Position numbers and translations under genes: made by a program | Source of the DNA: Helicobacter pametensis ATCC 51478 | GTDB lineage: Bacteria; Campylobacterota; Campylobacteria; Campylobacterales; Helicobacteraceae | Assembly: GCF_000518225.1 (NCBI RefSeq) | Contig: NZ_JADE01000007.1 | Location: 107,703-171,702 of the forward strand | DNA: 64,000 nt | Reading direction: 5' to 3' | Part shown: positions 24,890 through 35,136 of the stretch, piece after piece | Layout: the number at the start of each line of letters is the position of its first letter | Numbering within the stretch: position 1 is the stretch's first letter | The notes under the pieces: model-generated | The model's database searches: none | The model's input: the letters and a program-made list of their open reading frames with translations, nothing else | Told to the model about the DNA's origin: nothing

Positions 24890-24901
24890 GGGTTTAAACC
24901 C
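24890..24901. promoter_or_regulatory. Perfect 12 bp palindrome near the secG start site
   Basis: GGGTTTAAACCC is fully symmetric. It lies 3 nt after a TAGAAT -10 candidate, where transcription would begin, which suits an operator for the secG-frr-pyrE operon. No regulator is identified. Confidence 0.4.
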
Positions 24902-24922
24902 TGATTATTAAGGATTTCTGAG

Positions 24923-25267
24923 ATGATTTCAGCTTTGTTTATTTTGCAAATTATTTTGACAATTCTGATTGTGATCGTCGTCCTTCTTCAAAAAAGTTCT
25001 GGAGGTGGGCTTGTCAATTATGGTGGGAGTAATGAAAGTGTTTTTGGCGCTAAAGGTGCAGCTGGATTTTTAGCCAAGCTCACACTTTTTTTTGGAGGAT
25101 TGTTTTTGATCAACACAATTGCCTTGAGTTATTTTTATGCCAAGCAAACGCAAAAAAGCTTGATGGATTCTCTGCCACAGACATTGCAAACGCAAGAAGC
25201 TCCATCAGCACCTTTGCCACCTTCTGTGCAAGTAGATCAATCAACAAATAAAAAAGAGGAGAAATAA
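24923..25267 (+). CDS. secG: Preprotein translocase subunit SecG
   Basis: A 114-residue Sec translocon subunit. Two membrane segments (about 3-22 and 48-70) enclose the conserved SSGGGLVNYGGSNESVFGAKGA loop, followed by a Pro/Gln-rich cytoplasmic tail. AAGGA precedes the ATG. It is the first gene of secG-frr-pyrE-RDD, which is the HP1255-HP1258 order. Confidence 0.95.
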   Translation: MISALFILQIILTILIVIVVLLQKSSGGGLVNYGGSNESVFGAKGAAGFLAKLTLFFGGLFLINTIALSYFYAKQTQKSLMDSLPQTLQTQEAPSAPLPPSVQVDQSTNKKEEK

Positions 25268-25825
25268 ATGCTAAGCAAGATTTATGAGCAAACACAAAAT
25301 TCCATGAATAAGACGATCGAGTCGCTTAGAAGGGATTTTGGAACCTTGCGAAGTGGGAAAGTATCAATCACGATTTTAGACAATATTCGCGTTGATTATT
25401 ATGGGACTCCTACACCACTCAATCAAATTGGATCAGTGATCGCTACAGATGCGACAACGATTGTGATCAATCCTTGGGAGAAGACTTTGATCAAAGAAGT
25501 TGAAAAGGCGATCCAAGAGGCAAATATCGGAGTGAATCCCAATAGCGATGGAGAGAGTGTGAAGCTTTTCTTTCCACCGATGACACAAGAGCAGCGCAAA
25601 GAGGTAGCCAAAGAAGCTAAAGCTATGGGTGAGAAAGCTAAGGTTGGTGTGCGCAATGTGCGTCAAGAGAGCAACAATGCCATCAAAAAACTTGAAAAAG
25701 ACAAAGAAATCACTGAAGATATGAGCAAAAAAGGACAAGATGAGATTCAGAAATTTACAGATGAATTTGTCAAAAAAATTGATGAGATGGTTAAGCACAA
25801 AGAAGAAGAGGTTATGAAAGTTTAA
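25268..25825 (+). CDS. frr: Ribosome recycling factor
   Basis: A 185-residue factor that splits the post-termination ribosome with EF-G. It is recognised end to end: [57 protein letters not shown], and RRE-like [11 protein letters not shown]. It starts immediately after the secG stop, with GGAGAAATA upstream. Confidence 0.97.
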   Translation: MLSKIYEQTQNSMNKTIESLRRDFGTLRSGKVSITILDNIRVDYYGTPTPLNQIGSVIATDATTIVINPWEKTLIKEVEKAIQEANIGVNPNSDGESVKLFFPPMTQEQRKEVAKEAKAMGEKAKVGVRNVRQESNNAIKKLEKDKEITEDMSKKGQDEIQKFTDEFVKKIDEMVKHKEEEVMKV

Positions 25826-25837
25826 AGGAGTTGATGC

Positions 25838-26449
25838 ATGAATATTCGAGATTGTTATTTGAGAGCTGATGCATTGCTTGAGGGGCATTTTTTGCTAAGT
25901 AGCGGCAATCATTCTCCATACTATCTCCAATCTGCAAAAGTTTTGGAAAATCCAAAAGTTGCTCAAGAACTTGCAGAGGCTTTGGCACAACAAATCAGAG
26001 AATATGGACTAAAAGTTGATTGTGTGTGCTCTCCAGCATTGGGTGGGATTTTGGCAGGGTATGAGCTTGCTAGGGCCTTGGGTGTGAGATTTATTTTTAC
26101 TGAGCGTGTTGAGGGCGTGATGACTTTGCGTCGTGGTTTTGAGGTTTCTTGCCAAGAGAGGATTTTGATCTGTGAGGATATTATCACGACTGGGGGATCA
26201 GCCTTAGAATCTGCTCGATGCGTTGAGAGTTTGGGGGCTGAGATTGTGGGATTTGCTGGATTGGCTAACCGCGGATTTTGCAAGCGTGTTGGTTCTACTC
26301 TTGAAGCCAAATCTGAAGGCAAACTTCCTTCCCATCTTCCTTTATTTGCCCTAGAAGATTTTGTTTTTGAAATTTATGATCCGACCTCTTGTCCTCTTTG
26401 TCAAGAAGGTAAGCTTCCAGCGATTAAGCCAGGAAGTCGTGGGAACTAA
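25838..26449 (+). CDS. pyrE: Orotate phosphoribosyltransferase
   Basis: A 203-residue enzyme converting orotate and PRPP to OMP in pyrimidine synthesis. The N-terminal [18 protein letters not shown] and the PRPP-binding loop [17 protein letters not shown] are diagnostic. The C terminus carries a [10 protein letters not shown] zinc-ribbon-like sequence that is usual in campylobacterotal PyrE. AAGGAG lies 8 nt upstream. Confidence 0.96.
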   Translation: MNIRDCYLRADALLEGHFLLSSGNHSPYYLQSAKVLENPKVAQELAEALAQQIREYGLKVDCVCSPALGGILAGYELARALGVRFIFTERVEGVMTLRRGFEVSCQERILICEDIITTGGSALESARCVESLGAEIVGFAGLANRGFCKRVGSTLEAKSEGKLPSHLPLFALEDFVFEIYDPTSCPLCQEGKLPAIKPGSRGN

Positions 26450-26876
26450 GAAGAAGCAGGGGGGTGATAAAGGTAGCCCTAAGATTTCTTGTGCCTCATT
26501 TTTCGAGCGTTTTAAGGCTCTTGTGATTGATGTTTTTATGATCTATACCCCGATTTTGTATGTGATGACCTATGGAATCCTTGGGAGCAAAGAAGCATTT
26601 CAAGCCAATCAATGGGCAATTTTTGCTTGCATCTTGCTTTATGGAATCATCGATTCGCTATTTTGTTGTATCGGTGGGCAAACTCCAGGGATGAGGGCTC
26701 AGGAATTGAAGTTATATGCACAAACTGGACAAAGACCCAATTTTTTCCTTACTTTATTGCGTTTTTTTATTTGGCTTTTGAGCTTGGCATTGTTGTTTGG
26801 CTTTGTTTTTCCTTTTTTGAGAAAAGATCGCAAGACTTTTCATGATCTTGTGTGTCAGACAGAAGTGAGATCTTAA
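26439..26876 (+). CDS. RDD-family membrane protein
   Basis: A roughly 145-residue inner-membrane protein of the RDD family, named for conserved Arg-Asp-Asp residues (here in [16 protein letters not shown]). Three hydrophobic segments are visible at about 28-48, 60-82 and 108-130, with [12 protein letters not shown] between them. Function is unknown; some members move sodium or protons. The best start is GTG at 26439, overlapping pyrE by 11 bp with AGGA before it. An ATG at 26361 would overlap pyrE by 89 bp. It corresponds to HP1258. Confidence 0.8.
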   Translation: MGTKKKQGGDKGSPKISCASFFERFKALVIDVFMIYTPILYVMTYGILGSKEAFQANQWAIFACILLYGIIDSLFCCIGGQTPGMRAQELKLYAQTGQRPNFFLTLLRFFIWLLSLALLFGFVFPFLRKDRKTFHDLVCQTEVRS

Positions 26877-26908
26877 CCCACCCCCCTTTTTTAAAGCGTA
26901 GAGAAATC

Positions 26909-27619
26909 TTAGAAGATAATCGAAACATATCCTCCAAATCTCATCATATCGTAGTGGCGATCTTTGGGTTCTCTGATCTCAGCTAGTGAAGCATCTCCAT
27001 CTCTTTTGTCATTTTTCATCTTTCCAAAGATAGCTTTGGCACCGATATTGACAATATTTTTGATGCGATATCCGATGCTTCCACCATAGATCAATCCGTG
27101 GTATCTAGCCGTGAGATGAGCATTTTTATTGGCTCCGATGTCATAGCCTTCCTTGATTTCGTTGTAGCCATATCCTACTAGCCCTCTGAGATAAAACCCA
27201 TTGACATCAATCCCCACACTCAATGGAACCATCGCTCCCCATCCAAGGACTTCAGCAAAATTATTGCTTGTTGTGAGAGCATTTGTCTGACCCTTAGCTG
27301 AGACATAGATAGGAAATTCAAAATCGATTCCAAAAATCCCTCTCAATCCACCAGCAGCCGCAATTGTTGTGATCGTCGCTGAATATCCAAGATCCACAGA
27401 GACATACTCTGATTTGCCAATTTTTGTCCAAGATCCTCCAATAGACCCATCATTGAAAAACATCCATCTTGTGAGATCACCAGTTGCTTTTGCACCATTG
27501 ATCACAGAACCTTTTTGAAGGTTTTTTACGACATTTCCTGAGGGTTTTTGGGGTGCTGCTTGAGCAACTCCTAGTGCCAAAATCCCACAAGCAATCAGTC
27601 TAGATATCACTTTTGCCAT
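26909..27619 (-). CDS. Outer-membrane beta-barrel protein
   Basis: A 236-residue secreted protein: signal peptide SRLIACGILALGVAQAA, alternating amphipathic strands rich in Gly and aromatics, and a terminal GGYVSIIF ending in Phe, the usual recognition signal for the BAM complex. This fits a small Helicobacter outer-membrane protein. I do not recognise a named family or ligand. AAGGAG is 6 nt before the ATG. A TAAAAT element upstream in the gap to lnt may be the promoter. Confidence 0.8.
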   Translation of the reverse strand: MAKVISRLIACGILALGVAQAAPQKPSGNVVKNLQKGSVINGAKATGDLTRWMFFNDGSIGGSWTKIGKSEYVSVDLGYSATITTIAAAGGLRGIFGIDFEFPIYVSAKGQTNALTTSNNFAEVLGWGAMVPLSVGIDVNGFYLRGLVGYGYNEIKEGYDIGANKNAHLTARYHGLIYGGSIGYRIKNIVNIGAKAIFGKMKNDKRDGDASLAEIREPKDRHYDMMRFGGYVSIIF

Positions 27620-27677
27620 CTTGTCTCCTTAAAATTTTTAAACGATTTTAGCTAGATCGACAAGTTTTTCATCCATT

Positions 27678-28958
27678 TTAAGGAGAGATGACAAAGCTTG
27701 GTGATCCATTGCTAGCATGCAGAATGGTTGTTTGATGGAGTTTTGAGTAGTATTTCATAAGATTTTTTTGGAGTGCTGGTTGAATGGAGTGAGGAAACCA
27801 AGCATTATTGCTAATCACAATAAGATATGGGGGAGAATCCTCATAAGCTCTCGCACTTGTCCCCTCATAGCAAATCACACTCTTAAATGTCTTCTCTCCT
27901 AGAGTGAAATAACCAAATTTTAGACTTGGGCTAAATTGTGGAGCTCCATCACCCAAAAAAATTTTACTTAGTGGCTTGGCCAAAAGATCAGGGAGTGGGA
28001 TTTTCTCCCCAAAGGGAGCTAAAACCACTTTGTCAAAAATATGCACTTTGTGATTTTGAAATACATAAGTGGAATTATAAAGCTTGCCATCTTTTTCTCT
28101 CAAGGCACCGACTACAAGGGTGCTTTGAGCACTAAGATCTTTGAGCATTTGAAAATAGATTGAATGCTCAAGCACAAAAGGGAAGGCTGTCTCTGGGAGA
28201 ATGATCAATTTGGAATGTTCTTGGATAGAGCGGTGAATCATTTTGAGCTGAAGAGTTGCGTTGTGTGCAGCATATGTCTTCTGCCATTTGAGATCTTGTG
28301 AGAAATCTGTATTGAGCAGGCTAAATTTGTAGGGGAGAGGAGGATTGGGCTTGGGTGAGGGAAACTCTAAGGCACATAAGATCAAAAAAGCAGACAAAAT
28401 AAAAAGGAATTTTGATGCTTGATTGTAAGCAAAATATGCACTCACCAAAGCCACAAGAATCATAAATAGATCAGACTTAGAAACCCCAAAATAGCTATAT
28501 GCCAAGAAACTATCAAGATTCATCCAATCAAATCCAAAAGGATGGATAAAGCTCAAAGAGAGAAGAAAAATGAGGCGATAGATGAGGTTGGAAGAGTATA
28601 AGGCGAGGGCAAAAATAAGCATATAGATACAAGCCACAACAAGACTAATGAGTGGCACGAGGTATGCAAACCCAAAATATACAAAAGAGAAGCCAACCCA
28701 ATAAAACCACAATAACCCCACAAAAAAGCCAAACCAAAACTTCATCCTTGAGGGGATAAAAAGAAAAATCCAAAAACTCAGGAGTGCACAAATTGAATTG
28801 AGCCAAAGCGGGATGGGAATCTTTAAGATGAACTCAAAAATCCATACCCAATAAAGTGGTAACACAAAGAGAAAAGACAAAAGCAAACTACGCCAGATCA
28901 ATGGATAAGCCTTATTTAAGAAAATCAAATGCTCATAAGGATTTGTTGTAAAATTCAC
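27678..28958 (-). CDS. lnt: Apolipoprotein N-acyltransferase
   Basis: A 426-residue inner-membrane enzyme that adds the third acyl chain to lipoproteins. Six or more hydrophobic segments fill residues 15-200, then a nitrilase-like periplasmic domain. The catalytic triad is visible as Glu in LPETAFPF, the Lys region VLAPFGEKIPLP, and Cys in VICYEGTSA. The C-terminal membrane anchor of larger homologues is short or missing here (the protein ends at FVISP). Divergent from cvpA with a 33 bp gap, as HP0180 and HP0181. Confidence 0.92.
   Translation of the reverse strand: MNFTTNPYEHLIFLNKAYPLIWRSLLLSFLFVLPLYWVWIFEFILKIPIPLWLNSICALLSFWIFLFIPSRMKFWFGFFVGLLWFYWVGFSFVYFGFAYLVPLISLVVACIYMLIFALALYSSNLIYRLIFLLSLSFIHPFGFDWMNLDSFLAYSYFGVSKSDLFMILVALVSAYFAYNQASKFLFILSAFLILCALEFPSPKPNPPLPYKFSLLNTDFSQDLKWQKTYAAHNATLQLKMIHRSIQEHSKLIILPETAFPFVLEHSIYFQMLKDLSAQSTLVVGALREKDGKLYNSTYVFQNHKVHIFDKVVLAPFGEKIPLPDLLAKPLSKIFLGDGAPQFSPSLKFGYFTLGEKTFKSVICYEGTSARAYEDSPPYLIVISNNAWFPHSIQPALQKNLMKYYSKLHQTTILHASNGSPSFVISP
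28949..28954 (+). promoter_or_regulatory. Putative -10 box for cvpA-lysS-glyA
   Basis: TAAAAT in TTGTTGTAAAAT, just inside the lnt start, 37 nt before the cvpA ATG. Confidence 0.4.
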
Positions 28959-28991
28959 AGTTTAATCAAGGGTTTTTGTGGAGCATTATAC

Positions 28992-29621
28992 ATGGATAAC
29001 TTAGGTTATATTGATTTCATTATTCTTGGAATCATGGCTTTTATCGCATTTCGTGGATTTTTCTCTGGTTTTATGCGCGAATTGCTTGGGATGCTAGGTT
29101 TGGTGCTTGGCGTTGTGTTTGCTTCAAGATATTCATATGAGGCGGGAGATTGGTTTAGGGCACATGTTTTTGATTTGGGCTCTGGGACTTTGCATACTTT
29201 TGTGGGGTTTTTGATCATTTTCTTGGCAATTTGGATTTCTTCACTTTTACTTGCAGAGTTGATCTCACGCATTGCCACAACGGCATTTTCTAAATACATC
29301 AATCGCATCTTGGGAGCTTTTTTTGGTGCGCTTAAAGCCTTTTTGGCGATCGCGATTGTTTTACATCTAGCTTTGAGCTTGGAGTTTATGTCTGGTGTAT
29401 TGCGCCATGTTGGCAATCATAGTCAGATGTATCCATTGATGGAGGGTATCGCATCAAAGCTTGTCAAGATTGATGTAGGTGCCTATATCCCTCAAGATAC
29501 TAATGAGGCTCAGCAAAAATTGGATCATACCAAGAATAAAGTGATTGATGAAACCAAGGCGCTGGAAGAAAAGATTGAGCAGTCAGTATCCAATCCACAA
29601 GAAATCATTAAGGGGCAATAA
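28992..29621 (+). CDS. cvpA: CvpA-family membrane protein
   Basis: A 209-residue inner-membrane protein of the colicin V production family, linked in other bacteria to colicin export, envelope homeostasis and purF expression. Four hydrophobic segments are evident (about 5-25, 28-45, 62-85 and 105-130), with the conserved start YIDFIILGIMAFIAFRGFFSGFMREL. The tail is a charged coiled coil. The ATG at 28992 has GGAG upstream, and the longer frame to 28929 would run into the divergent lnt. Followed directly by lysS, as HP0181-HP0182. Confidence 0.92.
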   Translation: MDNLGYIDFIILGIMAFIAFRGFFSGFMRELLGMLGLVLGVVFASRYSYEAGDWFRAHVFDLGSGTLHTFVGFLIIFLAIWISSLLLAELISRIATTAFSKYINRILGAFFGALKAFLAIAIVLHLALSLEFMSGVLRHVGNHSQMYPLMEGIASKLVKIDVGAYIPQDTNEAQQKLDHTKNKVIDETKALEEKIEQSVSNPQEIIKGQ

Positions 29622-31133
29622 ATGTTTGATAATCAATATATTCAACAACGCATTCAAAAAGCTGATTCTTTGCGTAGCTTAGGAAAAAATCCTTATGCTA
29701 ATGGTTTGGAGAGAAGCATCAAAAATGCAGACTTTCTAGATCGCTATGCAACTCTAGTAGAGCAAGAAGAAAGGAAAGATCCAAACCAAACAGAATCTAT
29801 CGTTGGACGCGTAAAGTTTGAGCGATGGATGGGGAAGGCAAGTTTCATCAAGATTGAAGATGAGAGTGGAATTTTGCAGGTGTATTTCTCCAAAAATGAG
29901 CTTGAAGATGAGTTTGAGATCCTCAAAAAACATCTTGAAGTGGGGGATATCATCTATGCACAAGGCTTTCCTTTTGTGACCAAAACCGGAGAGCTTAGTT
30001 TGCATGCCACTTCTTTGCAGATTCTAAGTAAATCCATCGTTCCATTGCCTGAGAAATTCCATGGATTAAGCGATATTGAGTTGCGTTATCGCCAACGCTA
30101 TCTTGATTTGATTGTCAATCCCCATGTGAAGGAAACTTTCAAAATGAGGAGTTTGATCGTCTCTCATATCCGCAAGTTTTTTGAATCCAAAGGATTTTTG
30201 GAAGTAGAAACCCCTATGCTTCACCCAATCCCAGGGGGAGCCAATGCAAGACCATTTATCACCTATCATAATGCACTAGAAGTAGAGCGATATTTAAGAA
30301 TCGCTCCTGAGCTTTATTTGAAGCGTTTGATTGTGGGTGGGTTTGAGGCTGTGTTTGAAATCAATCGAAATTTTAGAAATGAGGGAATGGATCATAGCCA
30401 CAATCCAGAATTTACGATGATTGAGTTTTATTGGGCTTATAAAACTTATGAAGATTTGATCAAGCTAACCCAAGAGCTTTTTGCCTCGCTTTTGGAGGCT
30501 TTGAAGTTGCCCATGCAGATTCCCCATGGAGATGAGGTGATTGATTTTTCCCAAGTTTCCATTCTGACTTACAAACAATCACTTTGCCAAATTGGTGGGA
30601 TTGAATCTGAGATTGTTGAAAATCCTCTCAAACTCTATGAGTTTTTGAGCTCAAAAGGTGTGGAGGTATCTCCATCGATGAGCTATGGTCATCTCCAAAG
30701 TGAGGCATTTGATGCCTTTGTAGAATCAAAACTGATCAACCCCACCTTCATCACAGAATATCCTATCGAGATCAGTCCTCTTGCAAGACGCAATGATGTA
30801 GATCCATCTTTGGCTGATCGTTTTGAGTTTTTTGTGGGTGGCAAGGAGATTGCCAATGGATTTAGTGAGCTCAATGATCCCCTAGATCAATATGAGCGAT
30901 TCAAAGATCAAGTGAAGGCAAAAGATGCTGGAGATGAAGAAGCGCAATATATGGATGAAGATTATGTGTGGGCTTTGGCTCATGGGATGCCACCCACAGC
31001 AGGACAGGGAATTGGGATTGATCGCCTTGTGATGCTTCTGACTAATAGTAAGACGATCAAAGATGTGATTTTGTTCCCAGCAATGAAGCCAATCAAGCAA
31101 ACTTTTGAAATCAAGGAGGAAGAAAATGAGTGA
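29622..31133 (+). CDS. lysS: Lysyl-tRNA synthetase, class II
   Basis: A 503-residue synthetase charging tRNA-Lys. An N-terminal OB anticodon-binding domain (about 55-150) precedes a class II core. Motif 1 falls around [21 protein letters not shown], motif 2 at [22 protein letters not shown], and motif 3 at [18 protein letters not shown] lies 8 nt upstream. The stop overlaps the glyA start by 8 bp. Confidence 0.97.
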   Translation: MFDNQYIQQRIQKADSLRSLGKNPYANGLERSIKNADFLDRYATLVEQEERKDPNQTESIVGRVKFERWMGKASFIKIEDESGILQVYFSKNELEDEFEILKKHLEVGDIIYAQGFPFVTKTGELSLHATSLQILSKSIVPLPEKFHGLSDIELRYRQRYLDLIVNPHVKETFKMRSLIVSHIRKFFESKGFLEVETPMLHPIPGGANARPFITYHNALEVERYLRIAPELYLKRLIVGGFEAVFEINRNFRNEGMDHSHNPEFTMIEFYWAYKTYEDLIKLTQELFASLLEALKLPMQIPHGDEVIDFSQVSILTYKQSLCQIGGIESEIVENPLKLYEFLSSKGVEVSPSMSYGHLQSEAFDAFVESKLINPTFITEYPIEISPLARRNDVDPSLADRFEFFVGGKEIANGFSELNDPLDQYERFKDQVKAKDAGDEEAQYMDEDYVWALAHGMPPTAGQGIGIDRLVMLLTNSKTIKDVILFPAMKPIKQTFEIKEEENE

Positions 31134-32376
31134 GTTTTTGAAAAATGAAGATAGAGAAATTTTTGATTTGATTGAGCAGGAATTTCATAGACAAAATACA
31201 CATCTAGAGCTCATTGCAAGTGAGAATTTCACATTTCCAAGTGTGATGCAGGCAATGGGAAGTATTTTGACCAACAAATATGCTGAAGGCTATCCCTATA
31301 AGCGTTATTATGGAGGATGTGAGTTTGTCGATAAAATTGAAGAGATTGCGATTGAGCGAGTGAAAAAACTCTTTGGATGCTCTTTTGCCAATGTCCAGCC
31401 TCACTCTGGAAGTCAAGCCAATAATGCAGTCTTTAATGCTCTTTTAAAACCATATGACAAGATTTTGGGGATGGATCTAAGCCATGGAGGGCATCTCACA
31501 CATGGAGCCAAAGTGAGCTCAAGCGGGAAGACTTATCATAGTTTTTCTTATGGAGTGAATCTTGAGGGATGCATTGATTATGAAGAGGTGAGGAAGATTG
31601 CTCATATCATCAAGCCTCAGCTGATTATCTGTGGATTTAGTGCTTATACAAAGCGTCTTGATTTTGCAAAGTTTAGAGAGATCGCTGATGAGGTGGGAGC
31701 GATTCTAATGGGTGATGTAGCGCATGTGGCAGGACTTGTGGTAGCAGATGAATATCCCAATCCCTTCCCACACTGCCATGTCGTGACAACAACAACTCAT
31801 AAGACACTTAGAGGTCCAAGGGGAGGGGTGATCTTGAGTAATGATGAAGAAATTGCAAGCAAGATTGATAAAGCGATTTTCCCAGGCACACAAGGTGGGC
31901 CATTGATGAATCTTATTGCCGCCAAAGCTGTAGGATTCAAAGAAAATCTTAAACCTGAGTGGAGAGACTATGCAAAGCAAGTCCGCTCCAATATCAATGC
32001 GATGGCAAAGGTATTGATGCAAAGAGGTTATAAGCTTGTAGGCAATGGGACTGAGAATCATTTGATTTTGATGGATTTCTTGGAGAGAGAATTTAGCGGT
32101 AAAGATGCGGATTTGGCTCTAGGCAATGCAGGGATGACTGTCAATAAAAACACCGTCCCAGGAGAGAAAAGAAGTCCATTTGTCACAAGTGGTATCCGTC
32201 TTGGATCTCCAGCACTGACAGCTAGGGGAATGAAAGAAAAAGAATTTGAGTGGATTGCTCAAAAGATCGCTGAAGTGCTTGATGCGATCAATGATACTAG
32301 AGTTCAAGCAAAAGTGAAGCAAGAGGTTGAAGAATTCACACGCCCATTCAATCTCTACACTCAAGCGATTTATTGA
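31126..32376 (+). CDS. glyA: Serine hydroxymethyltransferase
   Basis: A 416-residue PLP enzyme interconverting serine and glycine with THF, feeding the one-carbon pool also handled by PurU and perhaps the MetF-like protein. Motifs are [47 protein letters not shown], and the PLP lysine [21 protein letters not shown] before the ATG at 31126 favours this start. It overlaps the end of lysS by 8 bp. Confidence 0.97.
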   Translation: MSEFLKNEDREIFDLIEQEFHRQNTHLELIASENFTFPSVMQAMGSILTNKYAEGYPYKRYYGGCEFVDKIEEIAIERVKKLFGCSFANVQPHSGSQANNAVFNALLKPYDKILGMDLSHGGHLTHGAKVSSSGKTYHSFSYGVNLEGCIDYEEVRKIAHIIKPQLIICGFSAYTKRLDFAKFREIADEVGAILMGDVAHVAGLVVADEYPNPFPHCHVVTTTTHKTLRGPRGGVILSNDEEIASKIDKAIFPGTQGGPLMNLIAAKAVGFKENLKPEWRDYAKQVRSNINAMAKVLMQRGYKLVGNGTENHLILMDFLEREFSGKDADLALGNAGMTVNKNTVPGEKRSPFVTSGIRLGSPALTARGMKEKEFEWIAQKIAEVLDAINDTRVQAKVKQEVEEFTRPFNLYTQAIY

Positions 32377-32387
32377 AGGAGTAAAGT

Positions 32388-33308
32388 ATGGAAAATAATC
32401 TAGATGATATTTTGGTTGATAGCCCAGAGCAGCCCGTAGATAAGGATCAATCCAAGCGAAAGATTCTTATTGCGATTGCTTCTGTATTGCTGATTGCAAC
32501 AGTTGGAATAGTGGCTTATTTTATTTTGGCTAAACCTGAGAAGCCCAAAGGACTTGAAGTCACCCATGCTGAGCTTGAGAAATTTGTCAATCCAGACCAA
32601 GCACAAACTCCCAAAAGTCAAGTAGATGAAGAGTTTGATAAGCTAATTGCTGAGATCAAATCCAAGCACGAATCCCCTGATGATCAGCTAGCTCAACCTC
32701 AAGTGATCAAAAAAAGTGAGCCAAGTCAACAGCCCTCACAAACAGCTAAGGAGCCAACAACTCCTATCCAAGCTCTCCAAAAGATCAATGTAGATCCAAC
32801 ACAGAGTAAAGATTCACAATCTAATGCAGAGCAAAACACTCCCAAACCTGAAACGACACCCAAAGCTTCAGTAGATAAAGATCAGATGAGCAAGCTCAAA
32901 AAATCTACTACACCAGTTTCTAAGCCAGAGCCCAAATCAGAACCCAAGCCAGTTAGCCCCAAAGTCACGACACCCAAATCAGAGATTTCCAAACCTACTG
33001 CTCCAAAAGCCAAGCAAGTTACATCCACTGCGCCCAAGTCTCAAACTGCAATACAAACTTTTGGATCGATCCAAAAGAAGATTCCCAATGGTTTCTATCT
33101 TCAAGTGGGAGTTTTTGGCAGTAAACCTAATGCTGAGTTTATGAAAAAACTCTCAGGTTTTGCCTATCAGGTGCAGAAAATGGATCAAAATGGCAGAGTT
33201 GTCAATCGCTATTTGATCGGACCTTTCAAATCTAGAGCAGAAGCTCAAGCCAAGGTAAGTGAGGTGGCGAGTAAGGTAGCTAAACCATTGATTGTGGAGA
33301 TCCGCTAA
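32388..33308 (+). CDS. SPOR-domain membrane protein
   Basis: A 306-residue bitopic protein: short cytoplasmic N terminus, one membrane segment (about 25-47, ILIAIASVLLIATVGIVAYFIL), a long Pro/Lys/Ser/Thr-rich periplasmic linker (50-225), and a C-terminal SPOR domain (about 230-306, NGFYLQVGVFGSKPNAEFMKKL and NRYLIGPFKSRAEAQAKV). SPOR domains bind denuded septal peptidoglycan, so a role in division or cell-wall remodelling is likely. The linker is low complexity and gives the gene an A/C-rich look. It follows glyA by 11 nt with AAGGAG. Confidence 0.9.
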   Translation: MENNLDDILVDSPEQPVDKDQSKRKILIAIASVLLIATVGIVAYFILAKPEKPKGLEVTHAELEKFVNPDQAQTPKSQVDEEFDKLIAEIKSKHESPDDQLAQPQVIKKSEPSQQPSQTAKEPTTPIQALQKINVDPTQSKDSQSNAEQNTPKPETTPKASVDKDQMSKLKKSTTPVSKPEPKSEPKPVSPKVTTPKSEISKPTAPKAKQVTSTAPKSQTAIQTFGSIQKKIPNGFYLQVGVFGSKPNAEFMKKLSGFAYQVQKMDQNGRVVNRYLIGPFKSRAEAQAKVSEVASKVAKPLIVEIR

Positions 33309-33320
33309 GAAGTTTAGAAG

Positions 33321-34076
33321 ATGAGATTCCAAAAGATCATTTTGGGAGGGCTACTACTAGCCTCATCCCTTTGGGCAGAAGAACACCTCAAGACTGAAAC
33401 CCTCCATGCAGAATCCCCCAACATAGATGGATCAAAAAATGGAATCCTTTTGGGGATAGAAATCAATGGAGGGATGAGCAGGTTTTCTACTCACAATACA
33501 CAACACCCAAACACTACTGCCACACATCTAGCATTTGATGGAGGAGTGAGGCTTGGATATCAGCATTATTTTGGTTTGGGTTTGGGATTGAGGGGAGGTG
33601 TGTATGTCGGTGTAGGCAATCTTACAAAAGGAGAGATCTCGATCTCAAAAACCAATGCATCATGGATGGGTTTTGAGTTGGAGTATCTCCCTATCAAAAC
33701 TGGAGTAGATCTTGAGGCAGTATGGGATTTTTGGGAAGAGGGCAAACATACATTGGCATTAAGTCTAGGTGTGGGCTATCGTTTCTCTTATTTTGTAAAG
33801 ACTCGAAGTTCCAATCAAGGTGATATATCCTCGATTGGTCTTAATTTTGGTGATGTGATGATGCATGAAATCTATCCTCAGCTAGGACTTGGTTACCACT
33901 ATGATAGACATCAAATCACACTTGCATATCGATTTGGTGATATGATGAGCTCTGGACGCACAAGCACCACTTATACTATGAGGGAACATTCCTTGCAAAC
34001 CCTTCAGTCAAATGAGATTCGCACCCAAATCACACAGGATAACTACATCTCTCTAGGATATAGTTATCGATTCTAA
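33321..34076 (+). CDS. Helicobacter-type outer-membrane beta-barrel protein
   Basis: A 251-residue protein with signal peptide QKIILGGLLLASSLWA, then about eight amphipathic strands (GVRLGYQHYFGLGLGLRGGVYVGVG, HTLALSLGVGYRFSYF, HQITLAYRFGDMM). It ends YISLGYSYRF, a terminal aromatic recognition signal for outer-membrane insertion. This matches small Helicobacter OMPs. The ligand is unknown. The ribosome site is weak (AGAAG), so it may depend on coupling with the SPOR gene 12 nt upstream. A hairpin terminator follows. Confidence 0.82.
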   Translation: MRFQKIILGGLLLASSLWAEEHLKTETLHAESPNIDGSKNGILLGIEINGGMSRFSTHNTQHPNTTATHLAFDGGVRLGYQHYFGLGLGLRGGVYVGVGNLTKGEISISKTNASWMGFELEYLPIKTGVDLEAVWDFWEEGKHTLALSLGVGYRFSYFVKTRSSNQGDISSIGLNFGDVMMHEIYPQLGLGYHYDRHQITLAYRFGDMMSSGRTSTTYTMREHSLQTLQSNEIRTQITQDNYISLGYSYRF

Positions 34077-34083
34077 GGGTTGT

Positions 34084-34114
34084 AAATACAGCTTTGAAAG
34101 ATCAAAGTGTATTT
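34084..34114. terminator. Bidirectional hairpin between OMP gene and tal
   Basis: AAATACA-G-CTTTG, a 6 nt loop and CAAAGTGTATTT form a 12 bp stem with a single bulged G. It lies in the 47 bp gap between two convergent genes and ends in ATTT. Confidence 0.6.
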
Positions 34115-34123
34115 GCATAAGTC

Positions 34124-35086
34124 CTAGTGTTTGAGCGAAGTGAGCAGATCTTGAAAGCTTAGTTTAAATGCCTCAAGTCCATCTTCCAAAAGTTTGGCAT
34201 AGAGTGTAGATAGATCGATGCTGTCAAATGCCGATAAATCACTCGCACTATTTTTGATGTCTGTATCTTGATGGGTGAAATAAGCCTCAATCGTCTCAAG
34301 TGGAGCTGTATTGATCGCATGAGGCAAAAGAAGTTCATCGACATAATAACTCGCCTTCAAATCTCCTCCTTTGACTCCTGTGCTTGCAAAGAGCGTGCGT
34401 GTGTTATGATCTCCAAGTCCTTCAATAAGGTTGTAGATGTGCTTGGCATTGGTGATGCCTAGTTTGTTTTGGAGATGTGGAGGGAGAAGTGTATTGGTGG
34501 CACGATCTAGGCGTGAGACAAAGACACTAATGACACTTTTGCCAATCCCACCCTTATCTCTTGCGCGTCTGAAAGCTTGAGCACATTCAAGTGCTTGAGA
34601 TGGGGAGAAGACAAGTGTGGCATTGATGGGAATGTTTTGAGTGAGTAGCTCTTCCATGACTTCATATCCTGCCTGTGTGGCTGGGACTTTGATCATAACA
34701 TTGGGTTCATTGATCTCATCAAAGAGTCTTCTACCTTCTTGGATACTTGCTTGTGCATCATCGCAAAAGAGGGGATCTATCTCAATACTGACATAGCCAT
34801 TATCACAATCACGCTCATAGAGAGGATATAAAAGTTTGGCTGCACTTTTGATATCAGCGATGGCTAGAGTCTCATAGATTTCTTTGGCATTTTTGTGTTG
34901 TAGTGATGCGATCTCTTCTTTGTAGGCTGGGGAAGTTTTGAAACTTTGAGCAAAGATACTTGGATTGCTTGTGGCTCCAAAGATTTTGCCTTCTTGGATG
35001 AGAGTAGAGAATCTTTGTTTCAAAAAATCTCGCTCAATGAAATCACACCATAGGCTAAAGCCCTGATTTTGCAAAGTTTTATCCAT
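34124..35086 (-). CDS. tal: Transaldolase
   Basis: A 320-residue enzyme of the non-oxidative pentose phosphate pathway moving a dihydroxyacetone unit between sugar phosphates. Motifs are GATSNPSIF, NVMIKVPATQAGYE with the Schiff-base lysine, and INATLVFSPSQAL. AAGGAGC sits 8 nt before the ATG at 35086. The longer frame to 35161 lacks support. A TATAAT -10 box lies at 35122-35117. It is equivalent to HP1495. Confidence 0.95.
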   Translation of the reverse strand: MDKTLQNQGFSLWCDFIERDFLKQRFSTLIQEGKIFGATSNPSIFAQSFKTSPAYKEEIASLQHKNAKEIYETLAIADIKSAAKLLYPLYERDCDNGYVSIEIDPLFCDDAQASIQEGRRLFDEINEPNVMIKVPATQAGYEVMEELLTQNIPINATLVFSPSQALECAQAFRRARDKGGIGKSVISVFVSRLDRATNTLLPPHLQNKLGITNAKHIYNLIEGLGDHNTRTLFASTGVKGGDLKASYYVDELLLPHAINTAPLETIEAYFTHQDTDIKNSASDLSAFDSIDLSTLYAKLLEDGLEAFKLSFQDLLTSLKH

Positions 35087-35100
35087 TAAAATGCTCCTTG

Positions 35101-35122
35101 TATAAAATAAGATTCCATTATA
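35101..35122. promoter_or_regulatory. Back-to-back -10 elements between tal and the MetF-like gene
   Basis: On the plus strand, TGTATAAAAT (-10 at 35101-35106) fits the MetF-like gene. On the minus strand, TATAAT at 35122-35117 fits tal. The 50 bp gap therefore seems to hold two divergent overlapping promoters. Confidence 0.5.
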
Positions 35123-35136
35123 ACAAGGAGAGAAAA

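Noticed and set aside
28651..28666. Sigma-54 like TGGCAC-GAGGTA-TGC on the plus strand
   Set aside because: It lies antisense in the middle of lnt, has one mismatch in the -12 element and no gene starts nearby.
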